6,286 nucleotides of DNA, from NCBI GenBank assembly GCA_031278965.1, contig JAITJJ010000086.1, positions 1-6,286 of the forward strand, in the 5' to 3' direction. The stretch comes from Deferribacteraceae bacterium (lineage in GTDB: Bacteria; Chrysiogenota; Deferribacteres; Deferribacterales; JAISNW01). Of the stretch, positions 1-6,191 are shown one piece after another (the first letter of the stretch is position 1; every line of letters starts with the position of its first letter). The translations under genes and the position numbers were made by a program. Below the pieces are notes generated by a model. It saw only the letters and a list, made by a program, of their open reading frames with translations, had not been told where the DNA came from and ran no database searches.

Positions 1-138
1 AAATACGGTTTTTTGATAATCATCCGAAGGGGGGTTTTTAGAATATCCGGCTGTAATTCCGTCTTCAACTAAAAACCATACACCCTGCTTTAAGTTGGAG
101 TTATAAAAAAGATAGTCGGCAAAATAAGCGTTTTTCAT
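1..138 (-). CDS. Partial N-terminus of a probable amidohydrolase-family protein
   Basis: The minus strand is open from an ATG at 138 down to the window edge, giving 46 codons beginning MKNAYFADYLFYNS. It is cut off by the window and is too short for ordinary length cut-offs. The segment KQGVWFLVEDGITAGYSK resembles the N-terminal beta-sandwich of amidohydrolases (deaminase/chlorohydrolase type), where a 'vlVedG.I..vg' strand pair precedes the LPGFVNAHTH metal site. That metal site would lie outside the window, so the family call is inference. Two further in-frame ATGs lie upstream at 153 and 159, and an in-frame stop at 186-184 bounds the frame. None of the three starts has a clear Shine-Dalgarno sequence. 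I prefer 138 because the family-like strand starts there. The gene is divergent from psd and shares its AT-rich intergenic region. Confidence 0.5.
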   Translation of the reverse strand, partial: MKNAYFADYLFYNSNLKQGVWFLVEDGITAGYSKNPPSDDYQKTVF

Positions 139-249
139 AGGGAGATTTAGCATAAACATCTGTTTTATACAAGATTTTTTATATCAGTGTTGTAAAAGAG
201 GATTCCAATTCCCCTTTATCTTGTACTATCAATTTCCCGATTTTTCCTG

Positions 250-255
250 TATTAT
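250..255 (+). promoter_or_regulatory. Candidate -10 element for the psd operon
   Basis: TATTAT at 250-255 matches five of six positions of the sigma-70 -10 consensus and lies just upstream of the psd ribosome binding site, so transcription would start near 262 with a short leader. The -35 position (about 227-232, TATCAA) is poor. A better-looking TTGTAC at 221-226 is too far away (23-bp spacer). This is a weak prediction. Confidence 0.22.
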
Positions 256-269
256 TGTTAAAAGATTTT

Positions 270-274
270 GGAGG
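270..274 (+). promoter_or_regulatory. Ribosome binding site that sets the psd start
   Basis: GGAGG at 270-274 is a near-perfect Shine-Dalgarno sequence, with 7 nt to the ATG at 282. It lies downstream of the in-frame TTG at 255 and therefore argues for initiation at 282. Confidence 0.75.
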
Positions 275-281
275 CGACACG

Positions 282-896
282 ATGATAGCTAAAGAGGGTT
301 ATCCTTTTATTATAATTTTTGCGCTTATATTTCTCCTTGTGCTTATTCTGCCCAAAACCGTCACGGCGATCCTTGCCTTTTTCTTTCTTCTGCTTATGGT
401 GATATTTTTCAGGGATCCGAAAAGGATTGCTCCGGACGATCCTTTTGGGGCGGTGTCCCCTGCGGATGGCAGAGTTGTGGAGATCACCCCTGCGGTTTTT
501 CAAGGTGAGGAATTTCTTAAAATCGGGATATTTATGAACCTTTTCAGCGTCCATATTAACCGTTTCCCCTTTGGAGGCAATGTGACGGAGGTTCGCCACA
601 TTCCGGGCGGGTTTGCTCCTGCCGACGGCGCAAAGGCTTCTCTCTCCAATGAACGCAATGAGATACATATATCCACCGCCTACGGAAAGATAATTGCCGT
701 TCAGGTGGCGGGGTTGATTGCAAGGCGAACCGTTTCCTACGTTGAAGCGGGCGATAAGCGCGGCAGGGGCGAAAGGCTTGGGATGATTAAGTTTTCCTCC
801 AGGGTGGATCTCTATCTCCCTAAAGACGCGAGAGTTAATGTAAGCCTCGGAACTAAAGTCTATGCCGGAGAAACCATAGTGGCGCATTTGAGGTGA
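282..896 (+). CDS. psd: Phosphatidylserine decarboxylase proenzyme, short (PSD-A) form
   Basis: A 204-residue membrane-associated proenzyme that decarboxylates phosphatidylserine to phosphatidylethanolamine. Two hydrophobic segments (about residues 8-23 and 26-44) lead into the family motif FFRDP (42-46). SPADG (59-63) carries the expected catalytic Asp62, VHINRFP (90-96) the expected His91, and GLIARR (144-149) is also typical. The self-cleavage region RLGMIKFSSRVDLYLP is near the C-terminus. In this family an internal peptide bond is cleaved and the downstream Ser becomes the pyruvoyl cofactor. The usual short-form site is FGSR, but here it is FSSR (Ser172-Ser173, codons TCC TCC at 795-800), so the conserved Gly is replaced. 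Length is normal for the short form. I chose ATG 282 over the upstream TTG at 255 because GGAGG lies 7 nt before 282. It heads a tight operon, and no pssA neighbour is present in the window. Confidence 0.93.
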   Translation: MIAKEGYPFIIIFALIFLLVLILPKTVTAILAFFFLLLMVIFFRDPKRIAPDDPFGAVSPADGRVVEITPAVFQGEEFLKIGIFMNLFSVHINRFPFGGNVTEVRHIPGGFAPADGAKASLSNERNEIHISTAYGKIIAVQVAGLIARRTVSYVEAGDKRGRGERLGMIKFSSRVDLYLPKDARVNVSLGTKVYAGETIVAHLR

Positions 897-899
897 TTT

Positions 900-1301
900 A
901 TGGGGAAAGTCAGGATATTAATTGCAAAGCCCGGTCTGGACGGGCACGACAGGGGGGCTAAAGTTGTAGCACGCTCCCTAAGGGATGCCGGTTTTGAGGT
1001 TATTTATACAGGGCTTAGGCAGACTCCGGAGGCTATTGTGAATACCGCCATTCAAGAGGATGTGGATGCGATAGGCATAAGTATCCTTTCAGGAGCTCAT
1101 AATACCGTATTCCCCGCCATAACCGGACTTTTAAAGGAAAAAGGCGCATCGGACATTGTGGTTTTCGGCGGCGGGGTTATCCCCGATGAAGATATCCCTT
1201 TCCTTTTAGAATCAGGGGTTGCAATCATATTTACCCCCGGCACCTCCACAGAAGACGTGATTAAATTCGTCAACGAAAAGATCACCGCTAAAATTCACTG
1301 A
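900..1301 (+). CDS. Stand-alone cobalamin-binding subunit of a methylmalonyl-CoA-type mutase
   Basis: A 133-residue protein consisting only of the B12-binding Rossmann domain that is fused to the C-terminus of the large subunit in classical methylmalonyl-CoA mutase. Visible landmarks are DGHDRG (residues 14-19, the DxHxxG motif whose His16 should ligate cobalt in place of dimethylbenzimidazole), SIL at 61-63 (the SxL motif) and the GGG at 90-92 that cradles the nucleotide tail. All binding motifs are intact. As a discrete subunit it must pair with a separate TIM-barrel large subunit that binds the acyl-CoA, and no such gene is in this window. The start lies 3 bp after the psd stop, with GAGGT at 890-894 as ribosome binding site. 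The MeaB gene follows immediately. Methylmalonyl-CoA mutase is the default reading, but small subunits of 2-hydroxyisobutyryl-CoA and related mutases look alike, so I leave the symbol blank. Confidence 0.92.
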   Translation: MGKVRILIAKPGLDGHDRGAKVVARSLRDAGFEVIYTGLRQTPEAIVNTAIQEDVDAIGISILSGAHNTVFPAITGLLKEKGASDIVVFGGGVIPDEDIPFLLESGVAIIFTPGTSTEDVIKFVNEKITAKIH

Positions 1302-1315
1302 TAATCACCAAACAG

Positions 1316-2221
1316 ATGAGCCTTGCCGACAGAGCAATAGCCGGTGAAGTCAGGGCGGCCGCCCGCCTTATGCGTATTGCGGACGACCGCACCGGAGATT
1401 ATATACAGGAGATGGTAAAGATCTGGGCGCATACAGGCCATGCCCGCATTATTGGGATTACCGGAGCGCCCGGTTCCGGCAAATCCACCCTTACGGATGC
1501 TCTGATAACCCACTATCGCTCACTTGGAAAATCGGTGGGAGTTGCGGCGGTAGATCCCTCCAGTCCGTTCAGCGGAGGGGCGATATTGGGCGACAGAATA
1601 AGGATGGCAACCCACGCGAACGACGAGGGCGTCTTTATCCGCAGTGTTGCCACCAGGGGACATTTGGGAGGACTTTCCGTTTCCGCCATGGATATAGCGG
1701 CAATCTTTGACGCTATGGGAAAAGATATAATCATAATAGAAACAGTCGGTGTCGGGCAGGACGAGGTGGATATATCTTCTCTTGCGGACACCTGTATCGT
1801 TGTTGTTATGCCCGGAGCGGGCGATGATATCCAGGCCATTAAGGCAGGAATATTGGAAGTCGCTGATATATTCGTTGTAAATAAAGCCGATCGCGACGGG
1901 GCGGATCGGACGGCGAGAGACCTTAAAACTATGTTGGAACTCGGCGCCAAAAGGGTGTGGATGCCTCCGGTGGTAAAGACCATAGCTTTAAAAAAGAGCG
2001 GGATTGAAGAGCTGGCGGAAGGGATAGCCCTTCATTCAAACTACTCCGATAACGAAGACAAGCATTTTGCGCGGCTCTATCACGCTGCTTTGGGGTTATT
2101 GAAAGACCGTCTTGTAAACTCCTGTTTCACCCCGGATAGATTTCGTGAACTCCTTAAAACACAGGGCGATCCGTATTCCGTAACCATAAAATGGTTGAAA
2201 AATCACGGTCTGGAAGCATAG
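1316..2221 (+). CDS. meaB: MeaB/ArgK-family GTPase, chaperone of a B12-dependent acyl-CoA mutase
   Basis: A 301-residue SIMIBI-class GTPase. The family (bacterial MeaB, human MMAA) gates delivery of adenosylcobalamin to the mutase and protects or reactivates it. Its conserved elements are all present: Walker A GAPGSGKST (50-58), the VDPSSPFSGGAILGDRIRM stretch (79-97), TRGHLGGLS (113-121), the ETVGVGQDE G3 region (142-150) and NKAD (189-192) for guanine recognition. The C-terminal helical part (about 246-301) corresponds to the dimerisation region. It was formerly annotated as a lysine/arginine transport ATPase (ArgK), which is a misnomer. It sits 14 bp after the mutase B12 subunit gene, the expected functional partner. 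No clear Shine-Dalgarno sequence precedes the ATG, but no better upstream ATG/GTG/TTG is close by, and the N-terminus LADRAIAGEVRAAARL matches where the family begins. Confidence 0.95.
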   Translation: MSLADRAIAGEVRAAARLMRIADDRTGDYIQEMVKIWAHTGHARIIGITGAPGSGKSTLTDALITHYRSLGKSVGVAAVDPSSPFSGGAILGDRIRMATHANDEGVFIRSVATRGHLGGLSVSAMDIAAIFDAMGKDIIIIETVGVGQDEVDISSLADTCIVVVMPGAGDDIQAIKAGILEVADIFVVNKADRDGADRTARDLKTMLELGAKRVWMPPVVKTIALKKSGIEELAEGIALHSNYSDNEDKHFARLYHAALGLLKDRLVNSCFTPDRFRELLKTQGDPYSVTIKWLKNHGLEA

Positions 2222-3511
2222 ATGAAGATCGGGTTGATTAGCCTGGGCTGTCCTAAAAATCAGGTGGATCTGGAGCACTTTGCGGGAAGTCTGCCAAAAC
2301 AGGCGGAGTTGACCGTTTCCCTTGAGGAAGCAGATCTTGTTATAATCAATTCATGCGGTTTTATAACCGAAGCAACCGTTGAAACCTTGCAAACCCTCTT
2401 TGAAACGAGGAGGACAGTGAAAAACGGAGCAAAGATCGCCCTTGTGGGGTGTTTGGCTGAAAGATATAAGAACGAAGATCTCTCTGACATCGTAAAAGAG
2501 GCTGATTTCATTGCGGGTGTTGATGAGTTTGACAAGCTCTTTGACTATATGCGCTCCATAGATAAAAGATTCTGTAAAACAAGCAGAATCATGGGGGAGC
2601 GGTTTCTCTTAAATCCTCTCTCTTACGCCTACTTAAAGATTTCCGAAGGGTGCGGCAACCGTTGCACCTACTGCACCATCCCCGCAATACGCGGTTCTCA
2701 CCGCTCTTTTGGCAGAAAAACATTGTTGAAAGAAACTTATTCCCTTGCCGAAAAGGGGGTGAAAGAAATCATCCTGATAGCTCAGGATATAACCAAATAC
2801 GGGCGGGATAATAACAGCGCATATTTCCTTCCGGATCTTTTGGAAGAGCTTGCCTCTTCTTTCAGTCAGATCTATTTCCGCATCCTGTACCTTAATCCGG
2901 ACGGTATTTCTGATGAGCTTATAAAAACCGTCCAAAGGTGTGATAATATTATAAAATATTTTGATATTCCGATTCAGCACGCATCTGATGCGATACTCAG
3001 GCGGATGGGGCGGCATTATACCGTTTCTGACGTAAAAGAGGTCTTGGATAAAATTCGCGCAGCCATCCCGGACGTATTTATCCGCTCCACATTTATCACC
3101 GGCTTTCCGGGGGAAAGCGAGGATGACTTTAACCAATTGGCGGATTTTTTATCCGAATATAAGCCGGATTATGCGGGTTTTTTCATCTATTCCCCCGAAG
3201 AAGGAACGCCAGCCTGCAAATTTTCAGGGAAAATCTTAAAAAAGACAGCCCGCGCACGTCTAAAAAAGTTGCAAACAATCCAGAAAAATAATACCTTAAA
3301 CCGTTTAAGAAAATTAAGGGATATACATATCCTTGTGGATAAATTAAACGCTGACTTTGATTTTATCCTTGATGCTCACGCTCTTTTCCAAACCCCTGAA
3401 ATAGATGGCATAACTTATGTGCTGAAAGGGAGGGCTGCCAACGGAGAGGGAGTTTACAGAGCCAGGGTAAAGAGGGTTGTTTATCCGGATATCTATGTGG
3501 AGCTTATATGA
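2222..3511 (+). CDS. rimO: Ribosomal protein S12 methylthiotransferase RimO
   Basis: A 429-residue radical-SAM methylthiotransferase that adds a beta-methylthio group to the conserved aspartate of ribosomal protein S12. The N-terminal UPF0004 domain carries the three cysteines for the auxiliary [4Fe-4S] cluster: Cys10 in LGCPKN, Cys45 in NSCGF and Cys77 in VGCL. The radical-SAM CxxxCxxC is Cys144/Cys148/Cys151 in SEGCGNRCTYC. RimO-type landmarks rather than MiaB-type ones are SLGCPKN, AQDITKYG (187-194), DIPIQHASDAILRRMGR (248-264), TFITGFPGE (290-298) and YSPEEGTPA (323-331). A TRAM-like C-terminus (about 364-429) contains APEIDG-like TPEIDG (391-396), although the GRS-type residues usual just before it read differently here. 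Length is about normal. The ATG directly abuts the meaB stop with no spacer, and GGAAG at 2212-2216 acts as ribosome binding site inside meaB. Confidence 0.95.
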   Translation: MKIGLISLGCPKNQVDLEHFAGSLPKQAELTVSLEEADLVIINSCGFITEATVETLQTLFETRRTVKNGAKIALVGCLAERYKNEDLSDIVKEADFIAGVDEFDKLFDYMRSIDKRFCKTSRIMGERFLLNPLSYAYLKISEGCGNRCTYCTIPAIRGSHRSFGRKTLLKETYSLAEKGVKEIILIAQDITKYGRDNNSAYFLPDLLEELASSFSQIYFRILYLNPDGISDELIKTVQRCDNIIKYFDIPIQHASDAILRRMGRHYTVSDVKEVLDKIRAAIPDVFIRSTFITGFPGESEDDFNQLADFLSEYKPDYAGFFIYSPEEGTPACKFSGKILKKTARARLKKLQTIQKNNTLNRLRKLRDIHILVDKLNADFDFILDAHALFQTPEIDGITYVLKGRAANGEGVYRARVKRVVYPDIYVELI

Positions 3512-4278
3512 AATTGATTAAGATAATATTGGCTTTAGTTGCACTCTTCCTCTTTTTCGGCTGCGCCGCCCAGGAGGCTGAGCTTTCCGCCGCGGAATAT
3601 CTGTCTATCGGGCGCGATTATATGAAAGACGACAATTTTAGAAAGGCAATCCCCGCCTTTGAAGCCGCCGTTCTCGCCTCAAATAATCCGGATGATGCCC
3701 GCAGTGCCCAGTTGGAGCTTGCAAACGCCTATTTTTTAAGAGCGGACGGCGCATGGTTTACCTATGAGGATGATTTTCTTAATGCCGTAGCCTCTTATGA
3801 AACATACTATGATCTATATCCCAACGATCCGAATGAACGGCTGGTATTATACCGCATCGCCTATTCCTACAGCCGCATCTCCTTTGCTCCCAGAAACGAC
3901 CAGACTTTTACCCAAAATGCGGTAGACTATCTGAAAGAATACAAGAGGAAGTTTCCGAATGACAACGGTGAAAAAGATTATGAAAGCGCGGCTTCTCTCC
4001 TTAAAAGGATGAATGAGAAGTTGGCGGAACATGAATATGAGGTGGCAAAGTTCTATGTGCGCACCAAAAAACCCGAAAGTGCTGTTCAGAGGCTTTTATA
4101 CCTAATGAGGGAGTATCCGGGAACCTCTTTTGAACCGAAGTCGCTTGTTATGCTGACAGAGGTGTCTTATAAAACCCCTAATTTAAAATCTTCCGCCAAA
4201 ACCTATTTTGAAGAGCTTTCCGCCCGTTTCCCGGATAGTGAGGAGATACCCTCTCTAAAGAAAAAATACGGCTTTTAA
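3508..4278 (+). CDS. bamD: Outer-membrane assembly lipoprotein, BamD-like TPR protein
   Basis: A 256-residue lipoprotein of the BamD/YfiO family, part of the BAM complex that folds beta-barrel proteins into the outer membrane together with BamA. The N-terminus has two lysines, a hydrophobic segment and a lipobox (FFGC) with lipidated Cys19. Ala-Ala follows, with no Asp at +2, consistent with outer-membrane sorting. The mature part is a series of TPR-like helix pairs, roughly residues 27-60, 64-105, 112-150, 172-205 and 210-243. BamD-type signatures include AVASYETYYDLYPNDP (93-108), YLKEYKRKFP (141-150) and the LAEHEYEVAKFYVRTKKPESA stretch (172-192). Its ATG overlaps the rimO stop in an ATGA, indicating translational coupling, with GGAG at 3499-3502 as ribosome binding site. 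The alternative is a generic TPR lipoprotein, but the repeat spacing and the 'E..vA.FY' motif favour BamD. Confidence 0.85.
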   Translation: MKLIKIILALVALFLFFGCAAQEAELSAAEYLSIGRDYMKDDNFRKAIPAFEAAVLASNNPDDARSAQLELANAYFLRADGAWFTYEDDFLNAVASYETYYDLYPNDPNERLVLYRIAYSYSRISFAPRNDQTFTQNAVDYLKEYKRKFPNDNGEKDYESAASLLKRMNEKLAEHEYEVAKFYVRTKKPESAVQRLLYLMREYPGTSFEPKSLVMLTEVSYKTPNLKSSAKTYFEELSARFPDSEEIPSLKKKYGF

Positions 4279-4309
4279 AATCTGACTTGAACTAAGGAGT
4301 AAGCTTTTT

Positions 4310-4353
4310 AACGGCGGGAACGGATTTATTATTTCAGCCGGCAACGTTTTTTT
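4310..4353 (+). terminator. Possible weak terminator after the psd-bamD operon
   Basis: An imperfect, bulged stem pairs AACGGCGGG-side bases (4310-4317) with GCCGGCAACGTT-side bases (4337-4348) and is followed by a run of T (4347-4353). The bulges make it weak, so it may only attenuate read-through into the next gene. The same 84-bp gap also holds TAAGGAG at 4293-4299, an unused Shine-Dalgarno-like sequence with no start codon at the right distance. Confidence 0.2.
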
Positions 4354-4362
4354 AGGCTATAT

Positions 4363-6072
4363 ATGAAATATCAGATAATTCTCCTTAACGCCGCAAACGA
4401 ACAGGGGACGATAATAGCTGCGGAGGCTACCCTTGCCGTGGCGACTATTAAATATCTCCTCCTTGATGCGGGGTTGAAAGATATTGCCGTTTTCCCGGAC
4501 GAAGAGGAAGTAAATATCGTTACGCTTGAGAGTATGGCGGAAGAGTTTATAAGCGGCAATGCGGCGGATATTTATGGGATTTCTACCCATAGCGGCTCCT
4601 ATACTGCGGCGCTTATATATTCGAAATTAATCAGAAAATACCACCCGAAAACTCTGATTGCAGGAGGAGGAGTGCATTTCATCAGCACCCCTAACATTGA
4701 AAAAGCGCTGTATTCCCGCTCCTTTGACATTGTTTTCAAGGGCGGTTGCGGAGCGTTTATTGATTTTTGTTCGGATATTTTTTTAAAGAAAAATTTGGAA
4801 ATTCGCAAAACGGAGAGTTCAATATCAATATTCGGGAAGCTGCCGGCAGGGGCGCATCTGATAAGAGACGGCAAAATTTCTTCCAACGGAAGCGGGAAAC
4901 TTGAGCGGGGAATTGTTCCGGTGATGCATATAACAGACGAATACGCCGAAATAACAGTTCTGTTCAATGATAGGTGCGCCAATAACTGTGATTATTGCAC
5001 GGTGTTCAAAACAGGCGAAACAAAAACAATGCGGGCTGAAACCGAAAAACATACTCAGGATGCATATATACAGCTTAAAAGTATTACAGACGGACCATTT
5101 AAAATATCAATAATGGATTCCAGCCCTTTTTCAAAAGCAAACCGGGCGGAAACTTTCAAAACCGTAAAACAACTAGGCAAATTGGATGAAAATATCCGTT
5201 TTTCCCTATTTGCGGATCCGGACGATTTTGACGGAGAACTCGCCGACTTTGCCGATTCCCACCAAATTTCCACATTTTTTATAGGCAGGGACCGCATCCG
5301 CGAAGATCCGTTTATAGGGAGGAAACTTAGGGGAATTCTGAGAAGCAAGGAGCAGTTGGTTTCCGAACGGGAAAAATTGAAAACTTTTATAAAGGAGAGC
5401 GCAAATAAAAAACGGGATATATTTATCGGCTATATCGCCTCCCCCTATGATACTGCCGCAGACGCCTGCGAACTAATCAGCGAGATTGAGGATTTCACCG
5501 CTCTTTCGGGAAACTGCACCGTTCAGCCGGATCTTTTTATACTGAATCCGTATGTCGGAACGGCGGTTTATGATAGATCCGCCGAAGCGGCATGGGATAT
5601 ATCGGAATTCAGTTACCCATATCCCAATGTTTGGTGCGGCGCCGATGTTCAGATGGTGTGGCTGGAACTCATACGATTGCTGGTGTCCCCGGTTTTCAGC
5701 ACGGGAACGGCAGCGGATATAGGTATTTATCTGCTGAAATTAACAAAGTATCTGGCGTTCGGCGGGGATTTATACGATTATGACGGGCGTCTCCCCGTTA
5801 TCAATAAGATAACTCAAAGAATCGTACAGATGAATTTGGGGAGCGAAAAATCTTTTGAAGATTGGCAAAGGGATCTGGAAGAAGTTTACCACTTGGGGCT
5901 GGTGATTGTAGCTCTCTTGAAAAATCCGTCAATATCGGCTAAATACAAACTGATAGATCTCTCGGATTACATAAAAAAGCATGACATAATGATTAACGCC
6001 CTCAGAGCGGATTTTAACGTCATCCGCTCCAAAAAGGCAGACGGCACATGGTATGGGAGGTTTGTCTTTTAG
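4363..6072 (+). CDS. Radical SAM protein with a B12-binding-like N-terminal domain, function unknown
   Basis: A 569-residue protein of unassigned substrate. Residues 1-140 have the layout of the cobalamin-binding Rossmann domain of class B radical-SAM enzymes: an N-terminal beta strand (YQIILLN), the segment YGISTHSGSYTAALIYSKLI (71-90), a strand ending in GGGVH (101-105), and FDIVFKGGCGAF (121-132) where D.v..GEGE is usual. There is no DxHxxG, which is common in this class. The [4Fe-4S] motif is Cys205/Cys209/Cys212 in CANNCDYC. Later matches to the SAM barrel are FFIGRD (305-310, where iGiES is usual), IGYIASP (355-361, for GfPgE) and NPYVGT (395-400, for PYPGT). The C-terminal 160 residues match nothing I recognise. 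ATG 4363 is the only normal start after the in-frame stop at 4309, and the Shine-Dalgarno is weak (AGG, 4354-4356). Cobalamin use is inference from layout. It could be a methyltransferase, a cyclase or a degenerate relative. Confidence 0.85.
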   Translation: MKYQIILLNAANEQGTIIAAEATLAVATIKYLLLDAGLKDIAVFPDEEEVNIVTLESMAEEFISGNAADIYGISTHSGSYTAALIYSKLIRKYHPKTLIAGGGVHFISTPNIEKALYSRSFDIVFKGGCGAFIDFCSDIFLKKNLEIRKTESSISIFGKLPAGAHLIRDGKISSNGSGKLERGIVPVMHITDEYAEITVLFNDRCANNCDYCTVFKTGETKTMRAETEKHTQDAYIQLKSITDGPFKISIMDSSPFSKANRAETFKTVKQLGKLDENIRFSLFADPDDFDGELADFADSHQISTFFIGRDRIREDPFIGRKLRGILRSKEQLVSEREKLKTFIKESANKKRDIFIGYIASPYDTAADACELISEIEDFTALSGNCTVQPDLFILNPYVGTAVYDRSAEAAWDISEFSYPYPNVWCGADVQMVWLELIRLLVSPVFSTGTAADIGIYLLKLTKYLAFGGDLYDYDGRLPVINKITQRIVQMNLGSEKSFEDWQRDLEEVYHLGLVIVALLKNPSISAKYKLIDLSDYIKKHDIMINALRADFNVIRSKKADGTWYGRFVF

Positions 6073-6087
6073 CGGCACATTATTTCA

Positions 6088-6121
6088 CAGATGAGCGGAT
6101 TTTTATCTCTCTGAATTTTTT
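6088..6121 (+). terminator. Probable rho-independent terminator after the radical-SAM gene
   Basis: CAGA(T)GAG at 6088-6095 pairs with CTCTCTG at 6107-6113, a seven-pair stem with one bulged T and an 11-nt loop. It is followed by AA and six T (6116-6121). The stem is AT-rich and bulged, so it is a moderate prediction, but its position 15 bp after the stop codon fits. Confidence 0.4.
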
Positions 6122-6191
6122 ATTATGGACAATGGGCAATCCTATGTGATAGATTGCATACGGGAACATTTTAAAGTTTTAGGGGAACTTT

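Larger units (their letters stand above)
139..281. other. Divergent intergenic region between the amidohydrolase-like gene and psd
   Basis: This AT-rich stretch of about 140 bp separates two divergently oriented genes and must hold the promoters for both. I looked for a cobalamin riboswitch because B12-related genes follow, but saw no recognisable B12-box or long paired structure. No tandem repeat or strong palindrome stands out. Confidence 0.6.

Noticed and set aside
255..281. TTG at 255 as the psd start, adding nine residues
   Set aside because: The strong GGAGG at 270-274 would then lie inside the gene. ATG 282 is correctly spaced from it, and no ribosome binding site precedes 255.
139..281. 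Cobalamin riboswitch controlling the operon with B12-linked genes
   Set aside because: The leader is too short and AT-rich, and no B12-box or suitable stem architecture could be seen. The first gene, psd, is also not B12-related.
258..887. Long minus-strand open frame of 209 codons opposite psd
   Set aside because: It lies entirely antisense to a clear psd gene with intact family motifs, and its translation is basic and low in recognisable structure.
900..1301. Truncated remnant of a full-length methylmalonyl-CoA mutase
   Set aside because: It has its own ribosome binding site and start, a complete B12 domain with all motifs intact, and the length of known stand-alone small subunits, so it is a genuine discrete subunit.
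1513..1983. Minus-strand open frame of 156 codons inside meaB
   Set aside because: It is a shadow of the GTPase gene, whose reading frame carries all the nucleotide-binding motifs.
2633..3136. Minus-strand open frame of 167 codons inside rimO
   Set aside because: It is antisense to the radical-SAM core of rimO, with no start context or family similarity.
5592..5783. Plus-strand 63-codon frame inside the radical-SAM gene
   Set aside because: It is nested in another frame of a well-supported gene and has no recognisable domain.
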